Source: Diploscapter coronatus
Lineage: Eukaryota; Nematoda; Chromadorea; Rhabditida; Rhabditidae
Direction of reading: 5' to 3'
DNA: 64,000 nucleotides
Assembly: GCA_964036155.1 (NCBI GenBank)
Contig: OZ038422.1
Location: 28,915,201-28,979,200, forward strand
Shown here: piece after piece, positions 40,020-51,687 of the stretch
How the letters are laid out: each line of letters opens with the position of its first letter
Position numbering within the stretch: position 1 is the first letter of the stretch
Translations under genes and position numbers: made by a program
Notes under the pieces: model-generated
Database searches by the model: none
The model's input: the letters and a program-made list of their open reading frames with translations, nothing else
Told to the model about the DNA's origin: nothing

Positions 40020-42856
40020 TTACTTCGAGGTGCCTTCGAACGCGCTCATCTTGGGGGCGGCCTTTGCCTTCTCCCGCATCTCCTTCTCCAATTCCACCCG
40101 ATTCTTGTAGTCGTAGCGCACGAACGACAATTGACCTGAAAATGATTTTTCAAAAAAAAACCAGTAACTGTAAAATTGATCCAATTTTCAAACTTTTCGA
40201 GTCAAAATAAATTGAATTTGATAAGAAAAAGACATCGCCGATGAAACATAGGGAATAAACGCGTAGTTGTGTTCGAATTTTATCTTAGTCTCATCAAAAT
40301 TAACAAAGTTAGCAAAATTCAAGCGATTAATATTAGCATGTTTTTCATTAGAATACATGTTGAAACCTACCCGGCACATAGTTCTCGTTACAGACGACGG
40401 GGGCGATTACGGGCTCTTCTGAAACATTTTTTTTTTTTTTTTTCGATAAAATTCAATCTCAGACTTTTTCAGTAAGTTTTCATTCTTTTCCATAGAAAAA
40501 TTTTCTTTAAAATATCAAGATAAACGTTTTTTTGTTTTTGCTTTTAACTTTATACCTGCCGTGCCATTCGACGTTCCGACTCCAGATTCCGAGCAAACGC
40601 TGTTCGAGGAGGGTTTCTTCCTTCCATCCAGCCTGAGACCTGATCCGGAAAACGCTTGGAAAGCCTGCTTGGGCGGTTCGATGGGGGTAATCGAGGGTGC
40701 GGCGGGCTGAATTTGACAATTTTTGGATAAAAAGTTTCTTTTCACTTTTATTTAAAAAAAAAGAAGAAAACTTGGAAAATGATTATCTTCTTTGAAGTTC
40801 TTTTAGTTTTAGCTTTGTTTAAAAACTTTGAGTAAATAGTCTAGAAAAAAAAAAAAAAACAACGAAAAAGTGGAAATTCTCGTTTTCCAAGATTTGACAG
40901 AAAGATAATATGCTTACCTTAACAGTGGTACTCCTGGTGTCTGTTTCCTGATAGCCTTCCGGCGCGTCGAATTCCAGGTTGACGTCGCACTCGATGATGC
41001 ACACCGCCGCGGCCGGCTTCACTTCCGTCACCAAGAACCTCAGGATCTGGTCCGCATACTAAAAAAATAGGTTTTTAAGAAAAATCGAAATATTTATATA
41101 ATTGTTTGAAAATTGATTTTTCTAAAGAAAATTAAAAATGTAATTGACTTGTGAACTATAGATCAGAATAATTTTTTCTAGTTTTTCAAACTAATTTAAA
41201 ATAATCATTTGTTTGAGAATAGACTAGATACCAAACAAATTTTTAAGCATATTTTATGAATTTTAGGATATTTAGGGGTGAAAATAAATCTCTTAAATTC
41301 AATAATTAAAAAAATAAATTGTTATTGATTTTTGAAAACTTTGAAAGTCAAATCCAAGATAAAAATTCTGAAACCGACCTGCACCGAGATCATGTCGTCC
41401 TTGGAGAGACATGCGAATTTGCGCAGCTCAACTTCCAGCACGGCCCTGAAAAAAACAATTGAAAAATATTTCACTTGAAAGCCAAATAAAAGGAGGTTCA
41501 TAGATTCTTATCATATTCTGACAGATTTTGAATAAATTTTATATTACGTTTTAAATAAAAGTTATAAGAAAGAGCAATTTTGATTGTTCAATACACGAGA
41601 CCTGCAGTTCAAAATAATCAACCTCTGAATATCTCACCTACGTTTCTCAAAGAATGTTTATATACGAACCCCACAAATCTGGTAAATATTATTTGAGCTT
41701 ATCATTTCAAAGAAATAACATCAGAAAAAATCAGAACCTTAACACGTTTCGAAACTTTTCTAGATAAATTTAAAAAAAAAAAAAAAGCATAAAGTACCTC
41801 GGATTAGAAATGGCGAGAAAGTCGGTGGATTGGGGCTTGAGTTTGACGTCCTTGGCTTTGGGCAGATTGGCAGACTCGATTCGGATCATCGACCCTTCGG
41901 CCAAACACAACTGGTGCATCATCTGGGAAAAGTGATATTTTATTTTTATCGATATTTTTCATTTTCTACCAATTTCATGAATACAAAATTAAAAAGAAAC
42001 ATCTTTCGCTAACTTTATGATTACAAAATCTTTAAAAGTTCTACTTTCTTTCATGAAAAGATAAAATTTTCTTCTAAGTTTAACGAGGGTTGATCTTTGA
42101 AATATTTGGCGCTTTTAAAAGAATAAAATTTACCCATTCCGGCAAGAAACACTGTCCCTCCTGTGCGGAGAATTCGAGCACGCCGCAATGGGTGAATGTA
42201 GACAACTCTTGGTTCGTGATCTGCAACAATCCAGGATTGAATTTTCTTGGAAAACGAAGAATGAGCAATGATTTGAAAATTCGAAATATCTGAATTTATG
42301 AATTCCAAAAGGAGAGGTAAAATTAAATTTTAATCAAGTTTAAAATCCGAAAACTTGCGCACCTTGAAAAGCATGGGATACTGGATGTTGAGTCTGACGA
42401 GCTGATCTAGCACCGAATTGGGAAGCAGAATCTGAAAATTGCAAGAGTTACTGTAGAAGCCAAGTTTCAATTTTTTATACTCATATAGAAAAAGCTGTGT
42501 GACATATTTCTAAAATACCGTAATCGCTAAGCCTCATAATTTCTAACCAACTGCCTTAAAATTATACTTTTTTTTTTTTTAAATACCGTAATCCTCTTTC
42601 TGAGAGAATTCTCCAGACCTAAATCTCTATTAGAATATCGTAATCAATTCAAATATCTATCACTCAATATTGAAAAATACATTTTGAAATATCTTGTGAA
42701 TATCGTGCGTACCTTTCCTCCGTGACTGGTCTCGTGACACTTCTGGGAGTCGAAGTTGGGGAAGAAGGTGATCGTGTAGGCCCTCAGCTGAGCCGAGAAG
42801 CGACCACCCATCATATGCCCATGCATGAACCCCTCTAAAAACCCGCCTCTGTCCAT
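40020..42856 (-). CDS. UFD1: Ubiquitin recognition factor UFD1
   Basis: Partner of NPL4 and the Cdc48/p97 ATPase that pulls ubiquitinated proteins from membranes and complexes for proteasome degradation. Exons: 42856-42713, 42431-42363, 42220-42134, 41922-41798, 41445-41379, 41058-40918, 40706-40556, 40418-40371, 40135-40020; phases close to 315 residues (human 307). The N-terminal double-psi barrel domain is clear: RAYTITFFPN, LLPNSVLDQL, YPMLFK, THCGVLEF, CFLPEW, ESANLPKA, FLAISNPRAVLE, FACLSKDD, IIECDVNLEFDAPEGY. The C-terminal FSGSGLRLDG repeat (about 228-237) matches the short motifs that contact p97 and NPL4. The protein ends in a charged tail. A 3' splice acceptor (TTTTTTCAG) lies 13 bases before the ATG. 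Start chosen because upstream of that acceptor the frame is not open. Confidence 0.94.
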
Positions 42857-42872
42857 TTTCTTACAAATTCTG
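42857..42872 (-). promoter_or_regulatory. Acceptor before the UFD1 start (possible trans-splice site)
   Basis: TTTTTTCAG on the minus strand leaves a 13-base 5' UTR before ATG; no upstream exon was recognised in the 860 bases to UCKL1. UFD1 lies downstream of UCKL1 on the same strand, but the gap is larger than usual for nematode operons. Confidence 0.45.
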
Positions 42873-43730
42873 AAAAAAAACCAATATATAATAAATCGAC
42901 AAATTTTTAGATTTACAAAAATTCAAAAGTTTTGCTTTCAAAATCCCAAACAGGGATTTCTGTAAAATTCTTCTCTTAAAAACTGATCAATCTTACAAAA
43001 ATCCTAAATTTTCCTGAAGAAAAAAAAACTTTTTAAGAATAGATGAGATATTTCCAGGGCTTCAAACCCAATAATTTTTCCGAAAATTAAAACGAGTCCC
43101 GATTTGTTTTTATTTACCTGGCACATAGAAAAGTCGCGAGTTATGGCAATTTTAGAAGCAGTTTTAAAGAAAAGCCCAGTAATACTGTCAAATTGTTTGC
43201 AGAAAGAAAAGCTCAAAAATTTGAACAAAGATTAAAAAATCCGAAATCTTGCGTAGATTTTTAGAGATGAGAAGCGAAAGTAAGGCACGTTTTATAGAAA
43301 TTTCGAATTAAATGAAACGATACATAAAATTAACAACAAGAATAAATATGAAAGTCAGATGCGATATTTTTCTGAGAAACACCGTAATTTTCCAAAACAA
43401 AAGACCGGAGATTTTTATTCTTAGAAGGGAGGCCTTTTATTTTGGAAATACAGTATCCCTTTCTGAAATGTCATGCTTGTAAAAACAGGTTACCCTGTAG
43501 GAATTTTGTGTTATGATTACTCTTATGTAGATCGAATGAAAGTCATGGCAAATAACAACGTGTTTAGCTAAAACTACGAATAAAACGAGAATTTTGAAAA
43601 TTCGAATATGTAGCAGAAATGAGAAGTCAACAAGAAATGCGCTTTTGAATACTATAACTTTCGAAAAAGGCTACAGTATACGTCATTTTAGAAGATACCG
43701 TAGTCCTTAATTCACGAGCTACAGTATCCC
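42873..43730. other. Spacer between UCKL1 3' end and UFD1 5' end, TACYGTA-rich
   Basis: No exon is visible. The stretch carries several copies of the near-palindromic word TAC(C/T)GTA or its variants (around 43380, 43450, 43671, 43697 and 43721), with more in the neighbouring UFD1 introns (42449, 42517, 42585). It must contain the UFD1 promoter and the UCKL1 3' UTR. Confidence 0.6.
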
Positions 43731-46700
43731 TCAATAGTCCTCATCATCGGACATGCAGGTACCGTAATACCTGTCTCCGAAATTGCCCATGCCGGGGAGC
43801 ACGTAGAAATTCTCGGAGAGTTCTTGATCAACGGCCGTCGTGATTAGACGGACCTGAAAGTTCTTTTTTCGGAAAAAGCTCATCCTTTTATCTTTTAATT
43901 TTGTAAAGGAAACTGTGTTGAATTTTCTTCATGATTTTTTAAAGTTTGTTCAATATTTTAATCTTTTTTTTTAATATCAAATCTTAACCTTCGGAAAAGC
44001 GTATGCCAGAGCGTGCACTCCTGGTTCTGACATGAGCAAAGAGAGAAGATAAATGTTGTCCTCCGGGACGTCGTGATCCAACAAAATACGGATCGCCATC
44101 ATCGCAGCAGCTCCTGAAAATCCATTTTAGATAGGTTTCAAAACATCCTAACTTGAAATAAAATTCCCCCATTTTCTCAACGTTTATAGTTGGGTTTACT
44201 ATAATCTAAGAAAAACGGATCTGGACATTTCTTTTTGAACTGTTTCCCAATAAATTGATAGAAATAAAAATTCAGACCTTGGCAATTTAGTCAAAGTAGG
44301 TGGACAAAATTAAACTATTCGGGTTAAAAGTTTCGAATGTTTGAAAGTCAGAAAAATGCTCATTTTTTCTATGATTTCAATAAATTATAAAAATCGGCCA
44401 ACCTGTAGCTACGGTGGCGTCCATCAGAAAGACCTTGTACTTGTTGATGTCTTTCGGAAGTCGAAGATAGTACAACTCGGGTTCTTTCGTCATTTCATTC
44501 GTTTGAATCAGGATTTTGCCCATCTACATTTCCTATATATTCTTTTAACTTTAGGAAAAAAACCTTGCAATCCTTGACAATCGCCCTTAAAGAGTTCTCC
44601 ATAGTCTCGCCGGCTCGCATAATTGCGACCCCGCAGATCTGAGTGTTCTTTCGGAGACCGACTTCTCTGAAAATTAAAAATCTTTATAAAAATCGAAAAT
44701 CTCAATTTAGATGTACCACTTTGACTGATTAAAGATTATTTCATGAAAACATGAAACCTATTCAAAGCATTCCTTACTCTCCATTGCCCTCGAGATGAGC
44801 CTTGTCATATGCTCTGCGTTTATAACCTGCGAGCGTGACGTATCCAGACTGGAATAAAGAAGAGGGAGAAGAGTACAAAAAGCACATGCACCTAGTTAAG
44901 GCTCGCGGATACCTCTTCCTTTCTTTGGAAGGGTTTATCTCGGAGACAATGGAGAGTAGTTCAATTTAATATTTTGACTATTTGCAACAATTCAAGCTAG
45001 GTCATTAATGAGGAACGGAGATATAAAGTTTAGGCTAATTTTGAAACTTACTTCTGCCGATTGCTCAACTCGATTTCCTTCTCGGTGTAGGGCATGAAAT
45101 TCATGGCCTCCTCGATTAGAATTCTTGTCAGTCTTTCCGAGTAGAAGATGATGTCGTCTCTGGAATTTTTTCATTTAAAAAATGCGTTTTTTTCTAGGAA
45201 AAATTGTTCCTCTATTCCGAGAATGATTTTCAAGTTATTATTTTGGTTTAAATTGAACTTTTTCAAATATAAGGAATTAATTTTCCGACCTCTTAGTTCT
45301 CCTATCCCTGATGAACGTATGCAGTCCTCTGACTTGCGGGGTTTGATCGATCAGAATTAAATTCTGAGGCGCGTCGTCGACCATCGGTCCTCGGCAAATC
45401 AACTCCTGACGATACTTGGCGCTGGCCGATTGGTCGTAGCCTGAAACTATTCATTTCCAAATTCACATTTTAGTAAGTTTCAAACTTTAAATAAATCGGC
45501 AATTTTCTAAAGTAATTCGATTAGAATGTCCATTTGACTTTCCAAACTAATCAGGTTCATTTTCAAAATCGACATTTTGGTTAGTTTCATACATTTCATA
45601 CTATTGATAGATAAAACAGCCTTCGCTATGGCAATCCCATAGAATTAATAATAAGATTTTCGAAACATAAAATCCTCAAAACTATTGTAAGTTTCAAAGA
45701 ACTTTTAAATTTCTCGAAGATTTGGCTCAAAATAATCGATCGCATAGGCACGAAACTCATCAACATTTAATCTAGCATTCAAAAAATAACCTCTCTTGAT
45801 GAGCTGTGTCATGACTTGTTTGACGATCAAATTGATGGCGACGTCATTCTCGCCTCCCCTCGGCACGATGATGTCTGCCTCTTTCATGCCCGGGGCGATG
45901 TAAGACTCGAAAGCGGGCTGGAATACATAAATTTAAAAAAAGATTATCTAAGTTTCAATGTTTATTTTAAAATATAGTGAAGTTTCGGTCTCAATCGGTT
46001 CAAACGATGAGTTATGGCAATTTTTATCCAACTACAATATACTTTACTTTAACAAATCTGAAGTACTGTTCGAGGACTCCATTCAGGTCTCTGGCCCTCT
46101 CGTTGATGTCGCGGTTCAGTCTTCTCGACAAGCGCAAATCTCCGTCAGTGTCAACGAAAACCTGGAATATGTAGATTTCCGAAGAATCTTATAACTCAGA
46201 GGAAAATAATTATTCCAGTGTTCGCCATTTTTAGAAATTATCGTTTTTTTTTCTTTTAAAACCAACCTTCATGTCCATCATTTTGTTGATTTCAGGACGA
46301 TGAAAAGCCAAAATGCCTTCGAAAATCAGGACGTCGGCGCCGTACATTATCTGGAATTTAATTTTATTCAAAAACTTGAAAATGTTTTCTCGACTCAAAT
46401 CATGTTTCTGGGCTTATGCAAAATCACTACAACTGTCCAAAACTCAAAAGTTAACGAAGCTTCAATCGAGTATCTGATAATTCCGAAAAGCTTCAACAGT
46501 CTCAACACATTTTCCAAAATTCTAAAATTCCCGAAAATCCAGACCTTCGAAACTAGAAATGAACTCCCAAACCTTGGGATTATGATCCCTGGAATGAGTA
46601 GTGAAATCGTAAACCGGGACTTCGCACGATTTGCCCTCTTTGAGTCTTGCCAAAGTTTCCTGGAGCAGATCGAAGTCGAACGCGTTCGGATGGTCGAAAT

Positions 46701-47453
46701 TGTAGTTCGACTCTTCGGCCTGCTTGTGCTCTTCATCGTTCAGAACCTGCAAATTACAAATTTAGTTTTTTTTCAAACAAATAAAAACATTTTCGGAATA
46801 AACTTCAGAATTTATCGAATCCCAGTTCAAAGGAAACATTTTGATATCGTAAGGAACTGCAAGGAAACAAAAAAATTGAAAATATTTTCTCGAACCTTAT
46901 AAAAACTGTCCATCGAGAGTATGGTGACCCATGGTATCTCCAATTTCTCGATGATTTTCTCGGCGACCGTCGTCTTTCCACTTGCCGATCTGCAGGATGA
47001 ATGTTTTCAAAATATCAAGAAATTTGAAAATATTTGATTCTTTTTCTAAATCTTACCCTCCACAAATGCCAATAACATAGGGCTGCTTCAGAGTGTTTCC
47101 CTTCTTATCGTACCATGGCGGGCGGCCTTTGGTGTAGATTTTCTGAAATTTAAGAGATATAAGTTTCAGGAAATCTTCAAAATAAATGTCTTATCAAGGG
47201 TTAAACTAATTTATTAGATCAACGTATTTTAATAAAATAAAAGATTTCTTTAAAAAACAATGAAAGTTCCAGTTTGAAATTTTAAGAGTATTGTAAACTA
47301 CCGTACCCTCCCCGATTTAGTCGTGAGCAAGTGGTGTTCTGCCTTGGAGCCACTCCCACTCACAGTTCGGAGACGTTTTCTGGGCGCGGGAGGTGAGGGC
47401 GATCGATTGAAACCGTTAATCAACTCGTGGACTGATGAGCCTGGAGCTTCCAT
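43731..47453 (-). CDS. UCKL1: Uridine-cytidine kinase-like protein with UPRT domain
   Basis: Pyrimidine salvage enzyme: an N-terminal kinase that phosphorylates uridine/cytidine joined to a uracil phosphoribosyltransferase-like domain. Exons: 47453-47307, 47142-47057, 46989-46896, 46746-46573, 46350-46267, 46161-46048, 45917-45791, 45440-45290, 45159-45052, 44666-44564, 44523-44403, 44113-43989, 43853-43731; phases close to 518 residues (human 548). Kinase marks: P-loop GGSASGKTT near 76-84, [47 protein letters not shown] marks: [17 protein letters not shown] near 378, LRLPKD, the PRPP-binding DATVATGAAAM and [13 protein letters not shown] at the end, followed by an acidic tail. The 71-nt cassette at 44778-44848 is left out because including it breaks the frame. 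The canonical TPQG element before ICGV is not evident. An alternative 5' exon is possible at 47658-47807. Confidence 0.93.
44778..44848 (-). other. 71-nt cassette in a UCKL1 intron (candidate poison exon)
   Basis: It has a strong pyrimidine tract and acceptor (CTTTATTCCAG) and a good donor (GTAAGG) on the UCKL1 strand. Its length is not a multiple of three; splicing it in between the exons at 45052 and 44666 shifts the UPRT frame and reaches a TAA within the next exon. Skipping it gives perfect phase and normal protein spacing. Confidence 0.45.
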
Positions 47454-48455
47454 TGTTGTTTTTAATTTCAAATTTTATTCTATTTGATAAGTTTCACAGA
47501 TTACTAAATTCTATTTTTCAAACAGTTCCTTTCAATGAGCCGATAATGGCAAACAACTTTAGAATTGATTCAGCAAAAATCCACTTTTTTAAGAATAAAG
47601 CTGGCAAAATGTTCAAACAACCTTTTCTAAAATATAAAAAATAAAATAAATAAATACCGGAGGAATTGCTCTGCTCAACGCCTTCGCTGATTTTGACCTG
47701 TTTAGTCAAATCCTTGTCGGCCTTCTTTTCGCCGTCCTTGTCCGGCGTTTTCATCGACGATTTCATGTCATTCGCCCTCGATTTGTCCCTTTTATACGGA
47801 CGAGTTTCTGAAATAAAAAATTTCAAAAAATGACACGTGCTAAAACATAGGCATCGAAAAACGGCTCGAATAAAATGTACAAATGAGTTTTTCGAAAAGT
47901 AAAAGATACGCGCTGAGACATAGACCACGAAAAATGGGTGAAATAAAGTTAGAAAGAAAAACCCGATCAAAAGATAACGAAAATCGAAAACACGTGTTCA
48001 AACATAGCGTTTAGAAAACGATTGAAATGTTTTCTGAAAGGTCGAAAAATCCACCTGGAAAAAATGGCTAAATAAAAATAGAGGTTTCTCGAAATAGATT
48101 GAGAAATGGGAGTTTGAAAAAGTTTGGGATATTTTCAAAGCTCTTTTGACTTTTGAAAGGATAGAGAGAAAGTTCGAATTGTACGATTTTCACAGAAAAG
48201 ATATGTTTGAAGGTCGGCGGCTGAAAAATGAAAAACCGAGAGGAATTGAAGAAAGAGATTTCGAAAAGAAAATGTCATTTTATCATCAGACTGGCAGAGT
48301 CGGTGCGCCAATTGGTGTAATTGTTGAAAATATCGACGTTGCGCCAAAGTTTTGAAATTTTTCATTTTTTAAATAGTACATAAAAATTAGAATCGGGAAA
48401 AACCATCTGCTCGCTAAATTCGTGTACTTTTCCATTTAAATTATTTTTTACAGAA
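47454..48455. promoter_or_regulatory. Divergent region, UCKL1 (-) / GTPBP10 (+)
   Basis: About one kilobase separates the two start codons, which face away from each other. Apart from the candidate exon at 47658-47807 I see no exon and no recognisable core promoter element. A TTACAG acceptor ends at 48453, two bases before the GTPBP10 ATG. Confidence 0.55.
47658..47807 (-). CDS. Candidate alternative 5' exon of UCKL1
   Basis: A minus-strand stretch bounded by an acceptor (TTATTTCAG) and a donor (GTATTT). One frame is fully open and Lys/Asp/Ser-rich with an in-frame ATG (MKSSMKTPDKDGEKK), ending one base into a codon. That phase fits an acceptor CCAG just inside UCKL1 exon 1 (after residue 4), joining NSSG to SSVHELING. 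That acceptor lacks a pyrimidine tract, so an independent gene or a non-coding first exon is also possible. Confidence 0.45.
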
Positions 48456-51400
48456 ATGCGTCTTTCATGGTGCCTCAAGTGCGCCACGAAACGGGTCCAG
48501 AAACTCATCGGAAATGACGAGCGGAATATTGTCAAGTGGGAAGAAATAAAATAAAATATTTTTGAAAAAGAAATTTTCTTAGACTCGACCGAATTTCGCT
48601 TCACGTGAAGGCTGGTGGTGGTGGGAATGGACTTTTGAGGTCATTATTTTTTTTTAAAAACCGAACATTGCCCGAATTAAAGAACGTTCAAAGTAATCGA
48701 ATTTTTACATTTCTTGAAACATAACCTATTTTAAAAAAGACAGAATTACGAGTTGCAGTAATTTAAAAATAACTTTTTTCTAAAAATTAATGGGTTACGG
48801 TAATTCGAGTACTCTTTAGATACGATGGGGTTGGCGGTTCGGGAGGAAATATCTATTTCACGTGCGTGCCGGACATGCCTTTCCAACAAATCAAGAAGAA
48901 TTTGAACGGCCGATTCAGGATCGCGTAAGTAAAAATTTACAACAAAAAATACGGTATTTTTAATTTGCATTTTTAGAGCCGAATATGGAACGTCTAGCCA
49001 AAAGCTGAAGCTGGTCGGACAAAACGGGAAGCATGCGGTGTTCCTTTTATCCAATTTGCTTACTATTTTTTTTTAAATCCATGAATATCTTTGAGATTTT
49101 TGAGACTTATGGAAGAAGATTGTAAAATTGAAAAATTTTAGAAATAAAAAAACGAAATTTTAGGTTTTAAACATCCCGCTCGGAATCGATGTTGTGCACA
49201 AGGAATCTGGCGATGTACTCCACAAATGCAACAAAATGTACCAGCGATACCTGATCGCGAAAGGGGGAGCAGGAGGCAATTACAAGAACAATTACAAGTC
49301 AGATTTTCCTTAGTTACCTTACTTGGGTATCTATTTCTCGAATCTGCTTTTCTATAGGCTTTCAGTTTAGTGAAGCTTGGAATTAGTTTCATTCTCAAAT
49401 GAGAAATTTCTTTTCGAGTCTTTCGAAAGGAATAAGTTTAAAAAAAATTATAAATATCAAGGAGGATCTAGGATTTTGTTACGAAAATGATTTGTTTCTC
49501 AAATTTTAGAAGAAAGTTCATTTTTGAAAGGTTTGAAAGTGAACAGGTTTCGGAAATTCAAAATTTTAAAGATATTTTGAATTTTATTGATTGAACGTTT
49601 TTTATTACTCCTTTTTTAATAAAAAAAAATAATAAATAATTTTAGGGGCGAGTCCGGTGAAGAGCTCAACGTGCTCCTGCACTTGAAACTCCGACCGAAT
49701 ATCGGTTTGGTGGGGCTCCCCAACGCGGGAAAATCCACAATTCTCCAGGCCTTTATCCCAAAGAAATCAGTCAAAATCGCCGCTTACCCCTTTACTACGG
49801 TATTTTTGTTATTTCTTTGAAAATTTCGAAAACTATCCACCCAGTTTAGTCTTTCAGAAAAGCATTTCTACTCTTTAAAATTAAAATTCAAAGAAGGAGT
49901 ACTTTAGCTTTTACTGGATATTTATTATCTTAAAATAATTCGTTTTTAATTTTAGTTAAAACCCCAACTCGGCTTCTGGAAAGCGGATGACGACGATAAA
50001 ACTAGCGCGGAGCCTTTCGTTTTGTCTTTGGCTGACTTGCCAGGTACTTTTTTATAGGTTTCAAAAACTTTAAAATAAAGGTTTCAAATTCTTCCTTTAC
50101 TAACTCACTGATTTTAGTTTTAGAAATTATATTTTCTCCAAAAAGAACTTTTAGATATCGCTATTTTTACTTCAAATCAGCTAATTTAACAGCTGGTGTT
50201 TTATAAAGCTATTTTGAAATTATTTTTTATAGTTTTTGAAAAAGTCAAATTTAAAATTTTACAGGTCTGATCGATGGCGCGGCCGACAACCGAGGTAGGG
50301 GTCACGAGTTCATGAAGCATTTGGAGTACGCAGACATACTCTTGATTGTCGTTGACTGCACCGGATTCCAAATGGGCGACCCATTCGAAAATCCTTGGAG
50401 GTGGATTTTTTTTTTAAGTTTTAAAAAGGGGGTTATTTTATTTTCATAGGGGGTTTTTGACTTTAGAAGATCTATCTTTAAATCGAGTTTTGATAGTTTT
50501 GAAATAGATATCTTTTTATTGTTTGAAAGAGGACCCTTTAAAAAGTCTTATTTTTAAAGTTTTTATTTCTAGATCTCCCTTGGAATGCGTTGGAATTCTG
50601 AACGCCGAACTGGAAAACTACCTGAAACGACTCGTGAAAAAGCCGTGCGTCGTCGTTTTGAATAAAACCGATCTCGTCGAAAAACAGGTAATTCTATTTT
50701 TAATATGTTTCAAACAATCTTTAAAACTCTTATGCTGATTAGATTTTCCAATAACAGTTGAATTCTCAAAATTTATTTGAAAAATAAAATAGGCTTCAAA
50801 AAATTTTGAACTCAAAATTGAACTTCGCCCAATATTGTATTATCCAAAGGAATAATGAATATTAGATATTAGACAAGTTACAACAATCTAGAAATTTGCA
50901 TTAAAATTTTGTAACATATTGAATAACCCTGATGAATAATGGAAAAACGTCATTTTAGGAAGTTGAAGATTTGAAAGCGAAACTATCGACGAAGGGATGG
51001 CACAAGTACCTGCCCGAAGCCTTGCAACCGAAAATCCCCATTCAATTTGATGCTGTTACGACTTCTTCAGGTTAAATTTAGTTTTTTTTTCAAGAATATC
51101 GTTAATATCTGGCGATTAGACAGACCTAGAGAGCATTTGAGTCATGTAAAAATATGCGGAGATAGATCGCATGAGCGAAATTTATTTTATGATTTATTCA
51201 CGAATAGAGAAAATTGTAGGTTAGAGATACAAAAATGTGAAGGAAATATTATAGGGGTAGGCCACAGAAACATCCTGATTTAAGTCCTCCCTAGGTCTGC
51301 AATTGCAAATTGTATCTTACGGAAAAAAAATTCTAAGTTTAATCACAGTATCAAAGGATATTGCAGATTTTTAGTCAAAAGAATATTTTATAATTTGAAC

Positions 51401-51579
51401 AACTATTTAATAGTTGCAATTTATGAAAATGTAGAAAAAGCCTTGCAATTTCAGCGAAATTTGGTAAAATCGACAAACTGAAGGAGGAACTGATTCGGGT
51501 CTATAAATCTGTCCATTTCGACACAGGGGAATGTATCGATTTCGAAAACTACGAATCTAAAGAGAAAAGGCATATTTAG
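48456..51579 (+). CDS. GTPBP10: GTP-binding protein 10, Obg family
   Basis: Obg-type GTPase; the animal protein acts in mitochondria in maturation of the large ribosomal subunit. Exons: 48456-48535, 48583-48639, 48820-48924, 48977-49037, 49164-49297, 49646-49799, 49956-50043, 50265-50400, 50573-50687, 50959-51070, 51455-51579; phases close to 388 residues (human 387). The glycine-rich Obg fold comes first ([44 protein letters not shown]). The G domain follows: G1 GLPNAGKST near 168-176, switch YPFTT, G3 DLPGLIDGA, G4 NKTD near 302. The N-terminal 26 residues ([17 protein letters not shown]) are basic with no acids until residue 19, plausible as a mitochondrial targeting signal. The start is fixed by a splice acceptor two bases upstream, suggesting a trans-spliced or spliced leader. 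Confidence 0.94.
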
Positions 51580-51681
51580 GAAAAATACTGTAATTTAGTA
51601 GGTTAGTTATTCATTGTTAGACAAATTTTTGACAAATTTGTCATTGTTATATGAGAAAAGTTATCAATATTTTCGGAGAAA

Positions 51682-51687
51682 AATAAA
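51682..51687 (+). terminator. GTPBP10 poly(A) signal AATAAA
   Basis: Hexamer 103 bases after the GTPBP10 stop codon in an AT-rich 3' UTR. Confidence 0.55.

Noticed and set aside
46300..46902. 200-codon plus-strand open frame, longest in the window
   Set aside because: It runs antisense across UCKL1 exons and introns that are fully explained by kinase motifs on the minus strand.
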